64,000 bases of DNA from Rhizobium sp. L51/94 (GTDB lineage: Bacteria > Pseudomonadota > Alphaproteobacteria > Rhizobiales > Rhizobiaceae): positions 300,789 through 364,788 of the forward strand of contig NZ_CP072143.1 of assembly GCF_019355555.1 (NCBI RefSeq), in the 5' to 3' direction. The notes beneath the pieces were generated by a model. The model was given only the letters and a program-made list of their open reading frames with translations, did no database searches and was not told the DNA's origin. Made by a program: the position numbers and the translations under genes. The stretch's first letter is position 1, and each line of letters starts with the position of its first letter. Of this stretch, positions 54,616-64,000 are shown piece after piece.

Positions 54616-55016
54616 GGGGCAGAATCCTGATATTGCCTTCCCGTACGTTGTTTCGATGTAGCGTCGGCTCCGCCTCAATCGTCACGGGTTGCTCCGTGAC
54701 ACAACTGGTGAAAGCGCTAGCACACCCGCGCAGTTGGGTTTTCTGTCTTGGCTGTTTATGCCACATCCTATGTCAGTCACTCCGCCCGCGATCGACTCGC
54801 AATATTCCTTTTTAAACGTCCTCCAATCGCTGTTTCGGCAGTCCGATTTGGTGCCAGGCGTGGGATGCGGCCGTGCAACTCACGTGAACCGAAAGGGACC
54901 GGGAGAAGCGGCTGGCAAGTGATGCAACTGGTATCGCATCCCCAACATCGATGAAGTTTTGCGGAACAGAGTGTAGTAGATACCCATCACCTTCCATCAA
55001 GATTAGGACGACCGCT
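54616..55016. other. Intergenic region before the XRE gene
   Basis: No supported gene; short frames lack features. It presumably carries the promoter of the XRE regulator. Confidence 0.4.
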
Positions 55017-55421
55017 ATGACCAAAGTCCCCAATGCCATCGATCTGCAGGTGGGCGCAAATATGCGCTTCCTACGCGTCCGCCTAGGCATCTCTCAGGAA
55101 ACCTTGGCGGAGCATCTCGGCGTAGCGTTTCAGCAGGTTCAAAAATACGAAAAAGGGGCGAACCGGATCAGTGCAAGCAAAATTGTGATGGCCTCTCGCC
55201 TGTTTGGCTGCCCCATCGTGGACCTGTTCTACGGTGTCGAAGACGTCGACTTGGGTGCTGTGACTACCCCCCGTGCCAAGGACCAATCCAGCACTGCAAT
55301 AAAGGCGATGAAACTGTTCGATACTATCCCGGGAAAGCAGCGGACCGCACTACTAGCACTCATTCGCTCACTCGCGGTGTCTGATTTGGCATCCGAAGAT
55401 GCGGATGGATCCCATGACTAG
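55017..55421 (+). CDS. XRE-family transcriptional regulator
   Basis: 134 residues. The N-terminal helix-turn-helix is GANMRFLRVRLGISQETLAE then HLGVAFQQVQKYEKGANRIS, the classical XRE pattern, widespread in Rhizobiales as single-domain regulators of this length. The C-terminal part (PGKQRTALLALIRSLAVSDL) is helical and may dimerise. ATG 55017 is the first start with coding character. No divergent target gene is adjacent, so its operator and targets are unknown. Confidence 0.85.
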   Translation: MTKVPNAIDLQVGANMRFLRVRLGISQETLAEHLGVAFQQVQKYEKGANRISASKIVMASRLFGCPIVDLFYGVEDVDLGAVTTPRAKDQSSTAIKAMKLFDTIPGKQRTALLALIRSLAVSDLASEDADGSHD

Positions 55422-55498
55422 AGCGTCGGGCGGCCTTTTTGAATCCGGCGATTTACCTTGGCTTCGATTTATGATTCAACATGGCAGGAGGACTTGCC

Positions 55499-55627
55499 AT
55501 GTCACGCGCCTGCTCTTTGGACCTTCGCCAGCGGATTGTTGATGCGATAACCCAGGGCGCAGATTTGGATCTGTCGTTCCAAAAAATATGCAATCAAGGG
55601 CTCTTTCCGGCCAGGGAGACGAGTTGA
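55499..55627 (+). pseudogene. IS630-family transposase, N-terminal remnant
   Basis: Behind a GGCAGGAGG ribosome site, the frame reads MSRACSLDLRQRIVDAITQG, a typical start of another IS630 subgroup, and then loses similarity (ADLDLSFQKIC) before a TGA. It is not the same subgroup as the intact IS630 at 15162. Confidence 0.6.
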
Positions 55628-55793
55628 ATATTCATTTTCGGCTCAGCTAGACCTCTCCGACTTAGCCACAGTTGTTGTTACTTTCGAATATCTTAAGGTT
55701 ACATTCTCTTATTTACTAAATTGTCAGGTTTAAGTTTTAGTGTTGTCGCACGCGGTGGCTGTGCCGTTATGTGCAAACGGATTTATGACCAAG

Positions 55794-57815
55794 ATGTCCT
55801 TCCTTCAAAATGCGAAGATCCGAACCAAGATATTGTCAGTGCTGATCCCGATTTGTGTGATCGCGGCCGGCGGCGTGTTGATGATGTCACGCAATTTCCA
55901 AAAGGCCGATGACAACTACTCAGACCTAATTGCGCAGGATGAAGTAGCAACAGTTGACATGGCTCGAGCAAGCCAAAGAGTCGCGGCCATCAACTACAAT
56001 GCCTATCAGATCCTCGCATACAGTTCGAAGGATCCGGAGATGGCAGGATTAAATGACGATTACATACAGAATAGAAATTCATTGTTCGAATTCTTTGCCC
56101 ACGCAAAGGAGCACGCACAGGACACCGCTCAAAGCGTGGATCCTCTTGTAGATGCCGCCAAAGAAATTGTTTCCATTACGGACGAAGCCGTAAAGGCAGG
56201 TCTGGCTGACGACAATGATAGAGCGAAGTCGCTGCTGAAGCAGGCGGATGTGAAAGTCAAAGAGGAGATCCTAAACGTTCGTGGCTGGATCGAGCACAAA
56301 AGTAAGAGTGTTGAAGAGCAAAGCGATGCTCTAACTGCCGTCACAGAAGGCACAATTTTCTACACTTTGGCGATACTCGGGCTAGTTTTTGCAGCTGCGC
56401 TTGCTGCAGGGATTGTTGTTTCATCGCGCGGCATTACTACGCCCATTGTCAAACTGAAGAGCCGCATGGAAGCTCTGGCGCGTGGCGAAACTGAAGAGCC
56501 TATTTCTGGGCTGGAACGAGGTGATGAAGTCGGCCAGATGGCTGCAGCCGTCGCCGTGTTTCGCGACAACGCTATTGAGCGCATACGCCTTGAGCGGGAG
56601 GCGCAATCCAACCGCACCCTGTCAGAGCAGGAGCGAGCAGAGCGAGAAGCGCAGAAAGCGCACGACGCCGAAGCCACTCGCCTGGCCGTCGACAGCTTGG
56701 GAACGGGATTGGGCGAGCTTTCCAGCGGCAACATGTCTTACCGCATTGAGACCGCGTTCGTTTCCCATCTCGACGGGTTGCGGGAGAACTTCAACGGCTC
56801 GATGGACAAGCTTCAGCACACTCTCAGAGCCGTCGCCGAAAATGCTCAGGCAATCGATTCCGGCGCCAACGAGATCCGTGCGGCGGCTGATGATCTGTCT
56901 AAGCGCACGGAGCAGCAGGCGGCCTCGGTGGAGCAGACCGCCGCGGCCTTGGAAGAGATCACCACGACGGTGAAAGATTCTACCAAACGCGCTGAAGATG
57001 CGGGGCAGCTTGTCGGGCGCGCGAAATTGGGTGCGTTGAAGTCGGGCGAAGTCATGCGCGACGCAGTTGCCGCCATGCAGGGTATCGAAAAATCCTCAAG
57101 CGAGATATCCAACATCATCGGCGTAATCGACGAGATCGCCTTCCAAACAAACCTACTGGCGCTGAATGCCGGTGTGGAAGCCGCACGAGCAGGTGAGGCC
57201 GGTAAGGGCTTTGCAGTTGTTGCGCAAGAGGTGCGCGAGTTGGCCCAGCGCTCTGCCCAAGCCGCCAAGGAAATTAAGGCGCTGATCTCGACATCTGGTT
57301 CTCAGGTTAAGAATGGTGTCGAGCTTGTAGGACAAACTGGACAGTCGCTTGAACAGATCGTCAAAGAGGTCGAGGAGATCGACCAAAACGTCCGTGCTAT
57401 CGTGGAGGCGGCACGCGAACAGTCGACCGGGCTGGCGGAGATCAACACGGCAGTCAACACGATCGACCAAGGCACCCAGCAGAATGCGGCAATGGTTGAG
57501 CAGTCGACGGCCGCCAGCTACAGCCTCACCAAGGAGGTGGCCGCACTGAACGACCTGCTAGGCCAATTCAACCTGCGTACCAGCTCAGGTGGGTTCGCAT
57601 CTAATACAACGCCAGCCGCTAGGGGCACTAGCCGCTCAACTCCTCACGTTGCATCAGCTAACGCCCCTGTTCGCGCCACTCAGGTAAGACCAGCTCATGC
57701 GGGAGTGGCGCCTGTTGCGTCCCCAGCGCGATCCCTGCGCTCGAAACTTGCCGGTGCCTTTAACGGCGGCGCTCAGGCAGCAGCTACGGCCACCGAGAAC
57801 TGGGAGGAGTTCTAG
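55794..57815 (+). CDS. Methyl-accepting chemotaxis protein
   Basis: 673 residues from ATG 55794 (ATG 55785 also possible). Layout: membrane helix near 10-32, a helical periplasmic domain of about 150 residues, second helix near 195-217, HAMP (PIVKLKSRMEALARGETEEP), a linker, and the signalling domain with the hairpin tip IDEIAFQTNLLALNAGVEAA with RAGEAGKGFAVVAQEVRELA. The last residues NWEEF match the CheR/CheB-binding pentapeptide. It should sense an unknown ligand and signal to CheA. No che genes are in the window. Confidence 0.93.
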   Translation: MSFLQNAKIRTKILSVLIPICVIAAGGVLMMSRNFQKADDNYSDLIAQDEVATVDMARASQRVAAINYNAYQILAYSSKDPEMAGLNDDYIQNRNSLFEFFAHAKEHAQDTAQSVDPLVDAAKEIVSITDEAVKAGLADDNDRAKSLLKQADVKVKEEILNVRGWIEHKSKSVEEQSDALTAVTEGTIFYTLAILGLVFAAALAAGIVVSSRGITTPIVKLKSRMEALARGETEEPISGLERGDEVGQMAAAVAVFRDNAIERIRLEREAQSNRTLSEQERAEREAQKAHDAEATRLAVDSLGTGLGELSSGNMSYRIETAFVSHLDGLRENFNGSMDKLQHTLRAVAENAQAIDSGANEIRAAADDLSKRTEQQAASVEQTAAALEEITTTVKDSTKRAEDAGQLVGRAKLGALKSGEVMRDAVAAMQGIEKSSSEISNIIGVIDEIAFQTNLLALNAGVEAARAGEAGKGFAVVAQEVRELAQRSAQAAKEIKALISTSGSQVKNGVELVGQTGQSLEQIVKEVEEIDQNVRAIVEAAREQSTGLAEINTAVNTIDQGTQQNAAMVEQSTAASYSLTKEVAALNDLLGQFNLRTSSGGFASNTTPAARGTSRSTPHVASANAPVRATQVRPAHAGVAPVASPARSLRSKLAGAFNGGAQAAATATENWEEF

Positions 57816-58282
57816 GGCCGCCGAGTGCGGCACTTTTTCCTAAGCTGTCCGCTACGGCAAAGGTGGGTTGATAGCGATTGCCACATATATTGGTTCGATG
57901 CCGACCTTTGACGACCCACATCTTCCCGACATGTCTTCAGCTTGGTAAGCTTGCAGACAGTCAAATTTTTAGGTCGTTAGTTTCACTGACTATTTCCCTC
58001 GCCGGCCCGTTCCGGCGGGGGAGCAGCCTTATACGATATACCGGTCCAAGTGCATTATGACTGAGGAAATTTCCGCGTCGACATCAACCGGAAGATCGAT
58101 AGTCACGGAGAGAGGATTTTTGCTGGTTGCGGCTCTTTTGAAAGAAGCCACAATGTTCCATTTTGCGTTACGCTGTCGATTTCGTTCGCAAGTTACAGCT
58201 GGGGAACGGAACTTCGCAACGACGGTCGTCGTTTGCAGCAGAGCAACGTGATGAGTGATTATCAAACGACGAGGCACTTCCA
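57816..58282. other. Intergenic region with one hairpin
   Basis: No supported gene. A GC-rich inverted repeat (TCGCCGG ... CCGGCGG, near 58000-58018) could terminate the chemoreceptor transcript, though it is 190 bp away. Confidence 0.4.
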
Positions 58283-58900
58283 GTGTTCTATTTCTCAATA
58301 GCCGCTATTTGGGCGGTTGCGGCGATCACGCCGGGACCGAACTTTTTCGTTGTCGTCCGCACCGCCCTTGAGGGATCGCGGACCACCGCCCTTGCGGTTA
58401 TTGCGGGTGTCATCCTTGGGACTTTTTTCTGGGGAATGGCGGGGTGGCTGGGTATCAGCGCGCTGTTCACGGCAGTGCCGTTTGCTTACGCCCTTTTGAA
58501 GGTCGGAGGCGGGCTATATCTTCTTTACTTGGGGGAAAGGCTCCTCTGGCAAAGTTACGCAAACAGCGGGCAGTCACCCACAAAAAACTCAGAACCGGCC
58601 ATCTCTCCCAGGCAGGCATTTTACTCGGGTCTCGCGACGAACTTGGCGAACCCCAAATCAGCGTTCTTCGTCGCGAGCCTATTTGCCGCAGCGTTACCCG
58701 CCAACTACTCCTGGCAGCAGGGGATGGCAGCCGTGATAATCATGGTCGTAATTTCCACTCTATGGTATACCTTCTTGCTGACAATCATGCGGAACGCGTC
58801 CGTTGTTGCTGCGTATACTCGTGCCAAGAGAGCAATAAACGTCTTTGCGGCCGTAGCGTTTATGGGGTTCGGAGCCAAGATGTTGGCATCTGCAAGGTAG
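58283..58900 (+). CDS. LysE-family exporter
   Basis: 205 residues starting at GTG 58283. Six membrane helices and the LysE/RhtB signature: AITPGPNFFVVVRTALEGSR near the N-terminus, GVILGTFFWGMAGWLGISAL, the middle loop, then GLATNLANPKSAFFVASLFA. These proteins export amino acids or related small molecules by proton antiport. The substrate cannot be inferred. It is convergent with the decayed MFS gene, whose 3' end was cut at the junction just after this gene. Confidence 0.88.
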   Translation: MFYFSIAAIWAVAAITPGPNFFVVVRTALEGSRTTALAVIAGVILGTFFWGMAGWLGISALFTAVPFAYALLKVGGGLYLLYLGERLLWQSYANSGQSPTKNSEPAISPRQAFYSGLATNLANPKSAFFVASLFAAALPANYSWQQGMAAVIIMVVISTLWYTFLLTIMRNASVVAAYTRAKRAINVFAAVAFMGFGAKMLASAR

Positions 58901-58904
58901 ATTT

Positions 58905-59859
58905 CTTAATGGCCCCTCTATGCACATCGATCTGAAAAATGTCTGACCAGCTGTGATAAGCGTCGAGGATAAGCGGGCGGAAAAACTTGTCGATGAGTGC
59001 GCCCGCGATGAAGATACTGGCAAGCGCGACAAGGCCGAACACAAGAAGAACGCAGTCTGTTTGGCCGACAGCTCCGAGGAACTGAAGGAGCGGGGCGATG
59101 TAGGTGTAGAGGATATTGTGCGCGAGGACGAATGCCAGCGTTACGAACAGCGACCGGCGAACGCTACGCATCGTGAATGCGGACAGTAAGGATGGCTTAT
59201 CACCCTCTTTGTCCTCGTCCGCGAAGTCCGGAACCTTCCACATAACTCAAAGGATCTAGAGCACCGAAATCGCGCTCGTCAGCCAAAAGGCTGATTTCCA
59301 GCCGAGTGCGAGCCTAACAAAGGTTGCCGCTGGGATGCCGATCGAGAGCGCGACAGGCGTGCCAGCCAGTGTAATGGTCGTTGCGCGTCCCTCCATTCCA
59401 GGAGGTGCCATGCGGGAGGCGTAACCCGCCATCAGCGCCCACAGCAGACCAGCGGACACGCCGCCGACAAACCGGGCGACGAGGACGACCGCATAGCTGT
59501 CCACAGCCCCTGTCACCGAGTTTGCCAAGAAAAAGCCGATTAGAGCCGAGACGAGAAGAGGCCTGCGGCGCACGTTCGGGTCGCGGCCGTCAGGGAAATG
59601 GCTGCAAGAAAGGAACCGATTGCATAGACGGTGACGAGCTATCCAGCGGCGGACTTATCTATGCCAAGGCCTGCAGCGATCTGGGTAAGCAATTCGGCTG
59701 GAAGCGCCTCATTCAGGATGGTCAGGAAGCTCGCCGTACTGAGGGCGAGCATGCCTAGCATCGGCAAGGAAGACGTTTTCGGAGCGGGGCTAGCGGTAGC
59801 AGTTTTTCGTCCCAGACCATCGTTGAGATGAACAGGGGCCGGGTCGTGGGGGTGGTCAT
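58905..59859 (-). pseudogene. MFS transporter (DHA1 type), frameshifted and truncated
   Basis: Three pieces in different frames: SLPMLGMLALSTASFLTILN with AELLTQIAAGLGIDKSAAG (first helix, 59640-59800), VVLVARFVGGVSAGLLWALM with PVALSIGIPAATF (59256-59573), and RSLFVTLAFVLAHNILYTYI with LVALASIFIAGAL (58950-59243). The order and motifs fit an AraJ-like drug or sugar exporter. The last four helices are missing at 58905. It cannot make a functional protein. Confidence 0.8.
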
Positions 59860-59968
59860 GAGGGCTGCCTGTAAGTTGAACCGAGCTCCACTTAGCCCCA
59901 CTCAACGACCCGAAAAAGGACTTCGCTTTCCATTCACTGCGGAATTGAATTCCGGTATCGCGTTCTCA

Positions 59969-60831
59969 ATGGAGCACCTCGGGACACTTAACGCCTTCGT
60001 CCATGCCGCCGACACTGGCAGCTTCGTTGCCGCCGGGCGTAACAGGGGCTTTCCGCATCGGCCGTCGGTAAGGCGCACGCGTCTTGAGAAACGCCCTGGA
60101 GTACGCCTTTTTCACCGCAACACGCGCAATGTAGTACTGACGGAGGAGGGCCGAGTACTGCTTGAAAGATGTCGCCGCATCTTCGGCGAGATCGAAGCGG
60201 CCGAAATGGAAATGAGCAAGATCGCATCTGAGCCCAGCGACGGCTACGGGTCAGCATGCCATTGGTCGGAATGTTGCTAACTCCGGTCACTGCGGACCTC
60301 GACTACAGCGACCGGATCGTTGACGGGCTAGAAGAAGGCTTCGACGTGGTGATCACAACAAGGAGCCGCGACAGACAGCCGTCTGATGCGCCGGAGCCTG
60401 GGGCGGTTCAGTGGGCGGATGGTCGCGTCTCCGGTATACCTGAAAACGCGAGGGCGGCCCGACAGGCCGGAGGAGCTCACCTCGCATGGATGTCTCCGTC
60501 AGCGCTCGCCTGCCACAGGCAAGCTTTCGGAATGGCCACTCATGGTGGCCAACAGTGGTCATTTCACCGTCCCAGAGACCATGAGCGCAACTACCATCGA
60601 GCCGCTGATCTATCTGATGGAAAAGGGGATTGGGATAGCGTTTCTGCCGCCCTTCGCCGTGGACAGGCAGATCGCCGACGGCGCGCTCGTGTCTCTTTTG
60701 GACGACTATTCGCGAGACAGGAGAGTTCGCCGCGCTCTGGCCAACCAGAAGTCAGCTTTCACCACGCATCAGCCTTCGTGAACTTCCTTGCGGAGCACCT
60801 GCATTGCGATACGAGAGAGACAGAAATTTAA
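59969..60831 (+). pseudogene. LysR-family regulator, multiply frameshifted
   Basis: ATG 59969 begins MEHLGTLNAFVHAADTGSFV, the LysR helix-turn-helix; the next part shifts frame and resumes as LEKRPGVRLFHRNTRNVVLT. Further shifts occur near 60245 and 60380, and about ten residues around the effector domain start are deleted (TPVTAD joined to LDYSDRIVD). The C-terminal part (LGRFSGRMVASPVYLKTRGR, EKGIGIAFLPPFAVD) is recognisable. It is divergent from the decayed MFS gene, so it was probably its regulator. Confidence 0.8.
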
Positions 60832-60879
60832 ATGAAGGGATCTTTGGTCCGTTCATTCGACACCCATAGGTCACGGAGA

Positions 60880-62169
60880 TTATTCACGTTTGCCGCATTC
60901 GTATCGGCATGGTCGACGGCTCGTATCACATAAACTCAGGGGTACGGATCCCGGCGAAAGTGTTTTTAAATATAACGCACTTGCCAAGCAACCAAGTCCG
61001 CTGATGGCAATCACTGCTCCCATCGGCCATGGCGTTCCAGTTGCGAATGCGCCAGCGACTGCCGATCCAACGACGCCGCTGCCATACTGGATAGAACCCA
61101 TCACGGCCGACACAGCGCCCGCTCGTGTCGGATGGTCGGAAAGCGCTCCGGAGATCGCATTGGCGCTGATGAAACCGTTCATGGCGGTAAATAGCCAAAG
61201 GCTCAAAGCCATGCTGGAGATTCCGCCGATATCCGTTGCAGTAAAGAACGCGAGAAGCAATCCTGCCACGGCTGCGCCAATGGCTCCAAGCCTCAGCATC
61301 CGGTCGCTTCCGTAGTGCCCAACCAAGCGTGCGTTGACGAAATTCAATGCCATCAGGCCCACCGTGCCGACTGCAAACACGAGACCGAACATCTGCGGCA
61401 ACAGGTGGTGGTAGTCGATATAGGCGAACGACGAACTCGAAATGTTTGCGAAGACACCCGCGTAGAAGAAGCCCAGTGCTCCGACATAAGCGATGATGCG
61501 TTTCTCGGTGATCAATTTGCCGTATGCCGCAAATGCTGCGGCAAGCGTTTCGGTGCTGCGTCGATCTCGCGGCAGTGTCTCGGGAATCGTGAACAATGCG
61601 ACGAAGGTGACGAAGCCAACCAACACAAGGGTCCAGAAGATGGCCTGCCATTCTGCTACCTTAAGGATTAGGCTTCCCACCGACGGTCCCAGCAGCGGCG
61701 CGACGGCCATGATCGTCATCAACGTCGAGAGCACACCAGCGGCTCGTTCCCGACCATAGTGGTCGCGAACCATGGCGCGGCCCAACACCACCCCTGCGCA
61801 TGCGCCAACCGCTTGTAGGACCCGAAACATAATTAGTTGGATGACGTCTGTGGACAGCGCGCAACCAGCGCATCCGAGCATGAACAGAACCAGCCCGACG
61901 GCGATAGGGACGCGCCGACCGAAACGGTCGGAAATTGGCCCCCAGATCAACTGGCCAACGGCGAAGCCGACGAGGTATGCTGAGACCGTATACTGCAAAT
62001 TTCCCTGCGTCGTATTCAGGGCTGCACTCATGCCGGGCATCGCAGGCAGATAGAGGTCGGTCGAAATCGACGCGAAGGCAAGCAGCACGCCCAGCACGGT
62101 CATGAGCCAAATCTCCGAAGCTTTCGAAGCTGGTTCTGGCTTTGGAATCGCGTCGATATCACGTGTCAT
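60880..62169 (-). CDS. Bcr/CflA-type multidrug MFS exporter
   Basis: A 429-residue transporter with 12 membrane helices. Signatures: ISTDLYLPAMPGMSAALNTT in helix 1, QLIWGPISDRFGRRVPIAVG (motif A), LGRAMVRDHYGRERAAG and TLMTIMAVAPLLGPSVGSLI (motif C region). This group expels bicyclomycin, chloramphenicol and similar drugs. The last 20 residues (SVPLSLCDTSRRPCRYECGK) look unlike the family and may reflect a shifted 3' end. The SDR gene lies 22 bp upstream on the same strand, so they are probably co-transcribed. Confidence 0.85.
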   Translation of the reverse strand: MTRDIDAIPKPEPASKASEIWLMTVLGVLLAFASISTDLYLPAMPGMSAALNTTQGNLQYTVSAYLVGFAVGQLIWGPISDRFGRRVPIAVGLVLFMLGCAGCALSTDVIQLIMFRVLQAVGACAGVVLGRAMVRDHYGRERAAGVLSTLMTIMAVAPLLGPSVGSLILKVAEWQAIFWTLVLVGFVTFVALFTIPETLPRDRRSTETLAAAFAAYGKLITEKRIIAYVGALGFFYAGVFANISSSSFAYIDYHHLLPQMFGLVFAVGTVGLMALNFVNARLVGHYGSDRMLRLGAIGAAVAGLLLAFFTATDIGGISSMALSLWLFTAMNGFISANAISGALSDHPTRAGAVSAVMGSIQYGSGVVGSAVAGAFATGTPWPMGAVIAISGLGCLASALYLKTLSPGSVPLSLCDTSRRPCRYECGKRE

Positions 62170-62191
62170 CGGATCGTATCCTCGTTGCCGT

Positions 62192-62953
62192 TCAGCGGAC
62201 CGTATAGCCGCCGTCGACCGGGAGTGCGTGCCCGATCACGAATGTCGACGCAGGGCTAGACAGCCAGAGAACCGCGTCGGCGATTTCCTCGGCCGTACCG
62301 AGGCGACCGATCGGAACATCCTTCATCATCACGTCCATCGCTTCCGGCTGCGTCTCGAGCATGGTGGTGACCATCGGTGTCGAGATGATCCCGGGGCAGA
62401 CGGCGTTGATGCGGACGCCCTTCGGCGCGTATTCGAGGCCTGCACTTTTCGTCAGACCGACGACGCCATGCTTGGAGGCATGGTAGATGCCGCGCTCGGC
62501 AATTCCGACGATACCGCCGAGGGAGGAGTTGTTGACGATGGTGCCGCTGCCTTGTTCGCGCATGTGGAGCAGTTCGTACTTCATGCAGTTCCAGATACCG
62601 CGCAGGTTCACGCCCATGACGAATTCGTAGTCGGAAGCTTCGGCCAGCGCCGTCTCCGCCACGGGACTCTGGACGCCTGCGTTGTTGAAGGCTGCGTCGA
62701 GACCGCCGAAGGTGGCGATCGTCTCAGCAACCATCGCCTCAACCTCTTGCATGTTCGCGACATCGCAGCGGATGCCGATGGCGCGGTGGCCTTCTGCTGC
62801 CAGTTGTGCTGCCGCAGCCTTGACCGCATCTTCGTTGACATCGGCGAGGGCGACGGCAGCACCCGCGGCAGCGAACTTCTTCGCTGTGGCCAATCCCATG
62901 CCGGATGCAGCGCCCGTGACGAGCGCCACCTTGTTCTGAAAGTCGAATGTCAT
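62192..62953 (-). CDS. Short-chain dehydrogenase/reductase
   Basis: 253 residues, a classical SDR. Cofactor loop TGAASGMG (residues 13-20), NNAG motif in LDAAFNNAGVQSPVAE, catalytic Ser in TIVNNSSLGGIVG, and Y-x3-K in GIYHASKHGVVGL. The Asp at the end of strand 2 (ALADVN) favours NAD(H). The C-terminal PVDGGYTV motif is also typical. The substrate is unknown. It is followed by the drug exporter and preceded by a sugar dehydrogenase gene on the same strand, so the three may form an operon. Confidence 0.9.
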   Translation of the reverse strand: MTFDFQNKVALVTGAASGMGLATAKKFAAAGAAVALADVNEDAVKAAAAQLAAEGHRAIGIRCDVANMQEVEAMVAETIATFGGLDAAFNNAGVQSPVAETALAEASDYEFVMGVNLRGIWNCMKYELLHMREQGSGTIVNNSSLGGIVGIAERGIYHASKHGVVGLTKSAGLEYAPKGVRINAVCPGIISTPMVTTMLETQPEAMDVMMKDVPIGRLGTAEEIADAVLWLSSPASTFVIGHALPVDGGYTVR

Positions 62954-62990
62954 TTTTGGTGATCCTGTCGTGTTTGACGTGTTGGTTAGA

Positions 62991-64000
62991 CTACGGCTTC
63001 CGGGTTAGTTTCAGCAGCCGATCCTCCGACGGGCCTTCCGCCCGCGGGGATCTGTTTGTGGTAATGAGGTAGATGTCACGGCCGACGGGGAGAACGTCGC
63101 GGATCCTCTCGCCGGTCGTGAGTATTGGCTTGAGGGTCTTCGCCCGTTCGTCGAACGCGTACAGTCCCTTGCCGACGAGCGTTGCGACAAGCAGTTCGGT
63201 GCCCGCGAATACGATGCCGGACGGTGCCCAGGTCTGGTTGCCGGAGTGCAGGAGCGGTCGCTCCATCCCCTGACGATCTTCATCGCCGAAAATGATCGGC
63301 CATCCGTAGTTCCGTCCGGGGAGTACCAGATTGATCTCGTCATGGGCGGACTGCCCGTGTTCCGCAACAAACATGCGACCTTCAGGATCCCAGGCAAGTC
63401 CCTGAGGGTTTCGATGGCCGAGGGAATAGACGTAGGAGCCGGGAAAGGGATTGTCGGCCGGGACCTTTCCATCGACCGTCATGCGCAGGACCTTGCCTGC
63501 CAGGCTCGAGACATCCTGGGGGCGGTGGCGGTTCTCCGTCTGTCCGGTCATCACATAGAGATTTCCATCCGGACCGATGGCGACCCGGCCGCCGTTGTAG
63601 AGAAGGTGCCCGGGAATTCCGTCGATAATAACCCGTGTCTCGCGCCATGAGTTTCCGTCGAAGCGCGCCTCGATGACCTTGTTCGCGAGTCCACCGCTAG
63701 CCCGGTAGGTCTGGTAGAAGTAGGCGATGCCGCTCGTGTCGAAATCCTTTAGCAGCGCCATGCCGAGCAGACCGCCGCCGCCTTCGCGGGCGATAGGATC
63801 CGAGGTCCTCACAGGGTGACGTGCCAGGCGGCCGTTTTCGATCGACACGACGTTGCCCGCGGCTTCCGTGATCCAGATCCGACCGTCAGCCTCCTGTATC
63901 TCCCAGGGGTAATCCAATCCTTCGGCCGCGACTTCGGCTATCCAGTCCGAGCTGGAGGTGGCGGAAACAGGCGACACTGGACGAAGATCCTGAGCCCGAG
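62991..64000 (-). CDS. PQQ-dependent aldose sugar dehydrogenase-like protein, 5' end outside window
   Basis: The frame is open to the window edge (64000), so the start is not seen; a GTG at 63977 is internal. The visible 336 residues form a six-bladed beta-propeller: LDYPWEIQEADGRIWITEAA, GGGLLGMALLKDF, GHLLYNGGRVAIGPDGNLYV, YSLGHRNPQGLAWDPEGRMF with AEHGQSAHDEINLV, and YGWPIIFGDE. These match soluble aldose sugar dehydrogenases (YliI type) and the GDH B group, which oxidise sugars in the periplasm using PQQ. The missing N-terminus should hold a signal peptide. Confidence 0.88.
   Translation of the reverse strand, partial: RAQDLRPVSPVSATSSSDWIAEVAAEGLDYPWEIQEADGRIWITEAAGNVVSIENGRLARHPVRTSDPIAREGGGGLLGMALLKDFDTSGIAYFYQTYRASGGLANKVIEARFDGNSWRETRVIIDGIPGHLLYNGGRVAIGPDGNLYVMTGQTENRHRPQDVSSLAGKVLRMTVDGKVPADNPFPGSYVYSLGHRNPQGLAWDPEGRMFVAEHGQSAHDEINLVLPGRNYGWPIIFGDEDRQGMERPLLHSGNQTWAPSGIVFAGTELLVATLVGKGLYAFDERAKTLKPILTTGERIRDVLPVGRDIYLITTNRSPRAEGPSEDRLLKLTRKP

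Noticed and set aside
1..64000. tRNA, rRNA, CRISPR arrays or a repABC replication origin
   Set aside because: None was recognised on reading both strands; a covariance-model search was not possible here.

Overview
The window looks like an accessory replicon or genomic island of a Rhizobiales bacterium (Rhizobium/Agrobacterium type). The evidence is protein-level: OmpR-type two-component pairs, a chemoreceptor ending in an NWEEF tether, a rhizobial-style LysE/XRE/SDR mix, and a dense set of insertion sequences from families common on rhizobial plasmids (Tn3, IS3, IS4, IS21, IS91, IS110, IS256, IS630, IS701 and a group II intron). No rRNA, tRNA or CRISPR array was recognised.

Layout. 0-3.9 kb: small regulators, a pRiA4b ORF-3 protein, a DEDD exonuclease, an AviRa-like rRNA methyltransferase and a P-loop kinase. 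3.96-5.7 kb: an AT-richer patch with a Gly/Ser-rich 84-residue peptide, a PrsW-like intramembrane protease and a divergent peptide-exporter ABC protein cut off by a Tn3 transposase fragment. 7.1-9.3 kb: one gene split in frame by an IS4-type element with a 9-bp target duplication. 9.7-15.1 kb: a MacA/MacB-like export module with a secreted protein and a thioredoxin-fold protein. 15.2-20.2 kb: IS debris around a DJ-1/PfpI protein.

20.4-41.2 kb is an almost IS-free envelope island: UppP, FetAB-like iron exporter, two phosphatases (DSP and PAP2), three paralogous polytopic membrane proteins (COG4705 type), two kinase/regulator pairs, a third regulator without a kinase, an MdtA/MdtB-like RND pump, small secreted proteins, a broken GtrA/ArnT-like glycosyltransferase and an intact GT2-GtrA protein. 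Four copies of a 16-bp box (TTMAGNNNNCTGTCAG), each built as two half-sites 11 bp apart, precede uppP, the phosphatase operon, the ArnT-like gene and the GT2 gene. This suggests an OmpR-type regulon for lipid-carrier and glycolipid modification.

41.4-54.6 kb is a transposon nest. An IS21 istA is split by an IS256-type element (8-bp duplication). The left terminal repeat of that element is itself split by an IS110-type element, and its transposase gene holds a group II intron. Further right, an IS701 element contains an integrase + IS91 element. 54.6-64 kb: an XRE regulator, a chemoreceptor, a LysE exporter, a decayed MFS/LysR divergent pair, a Bcr/CflA drug exporter, an SDR and a PQQ-type sugar dehydrogenase that runs off the window.

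Family names come from recalled motifs, not from searches.
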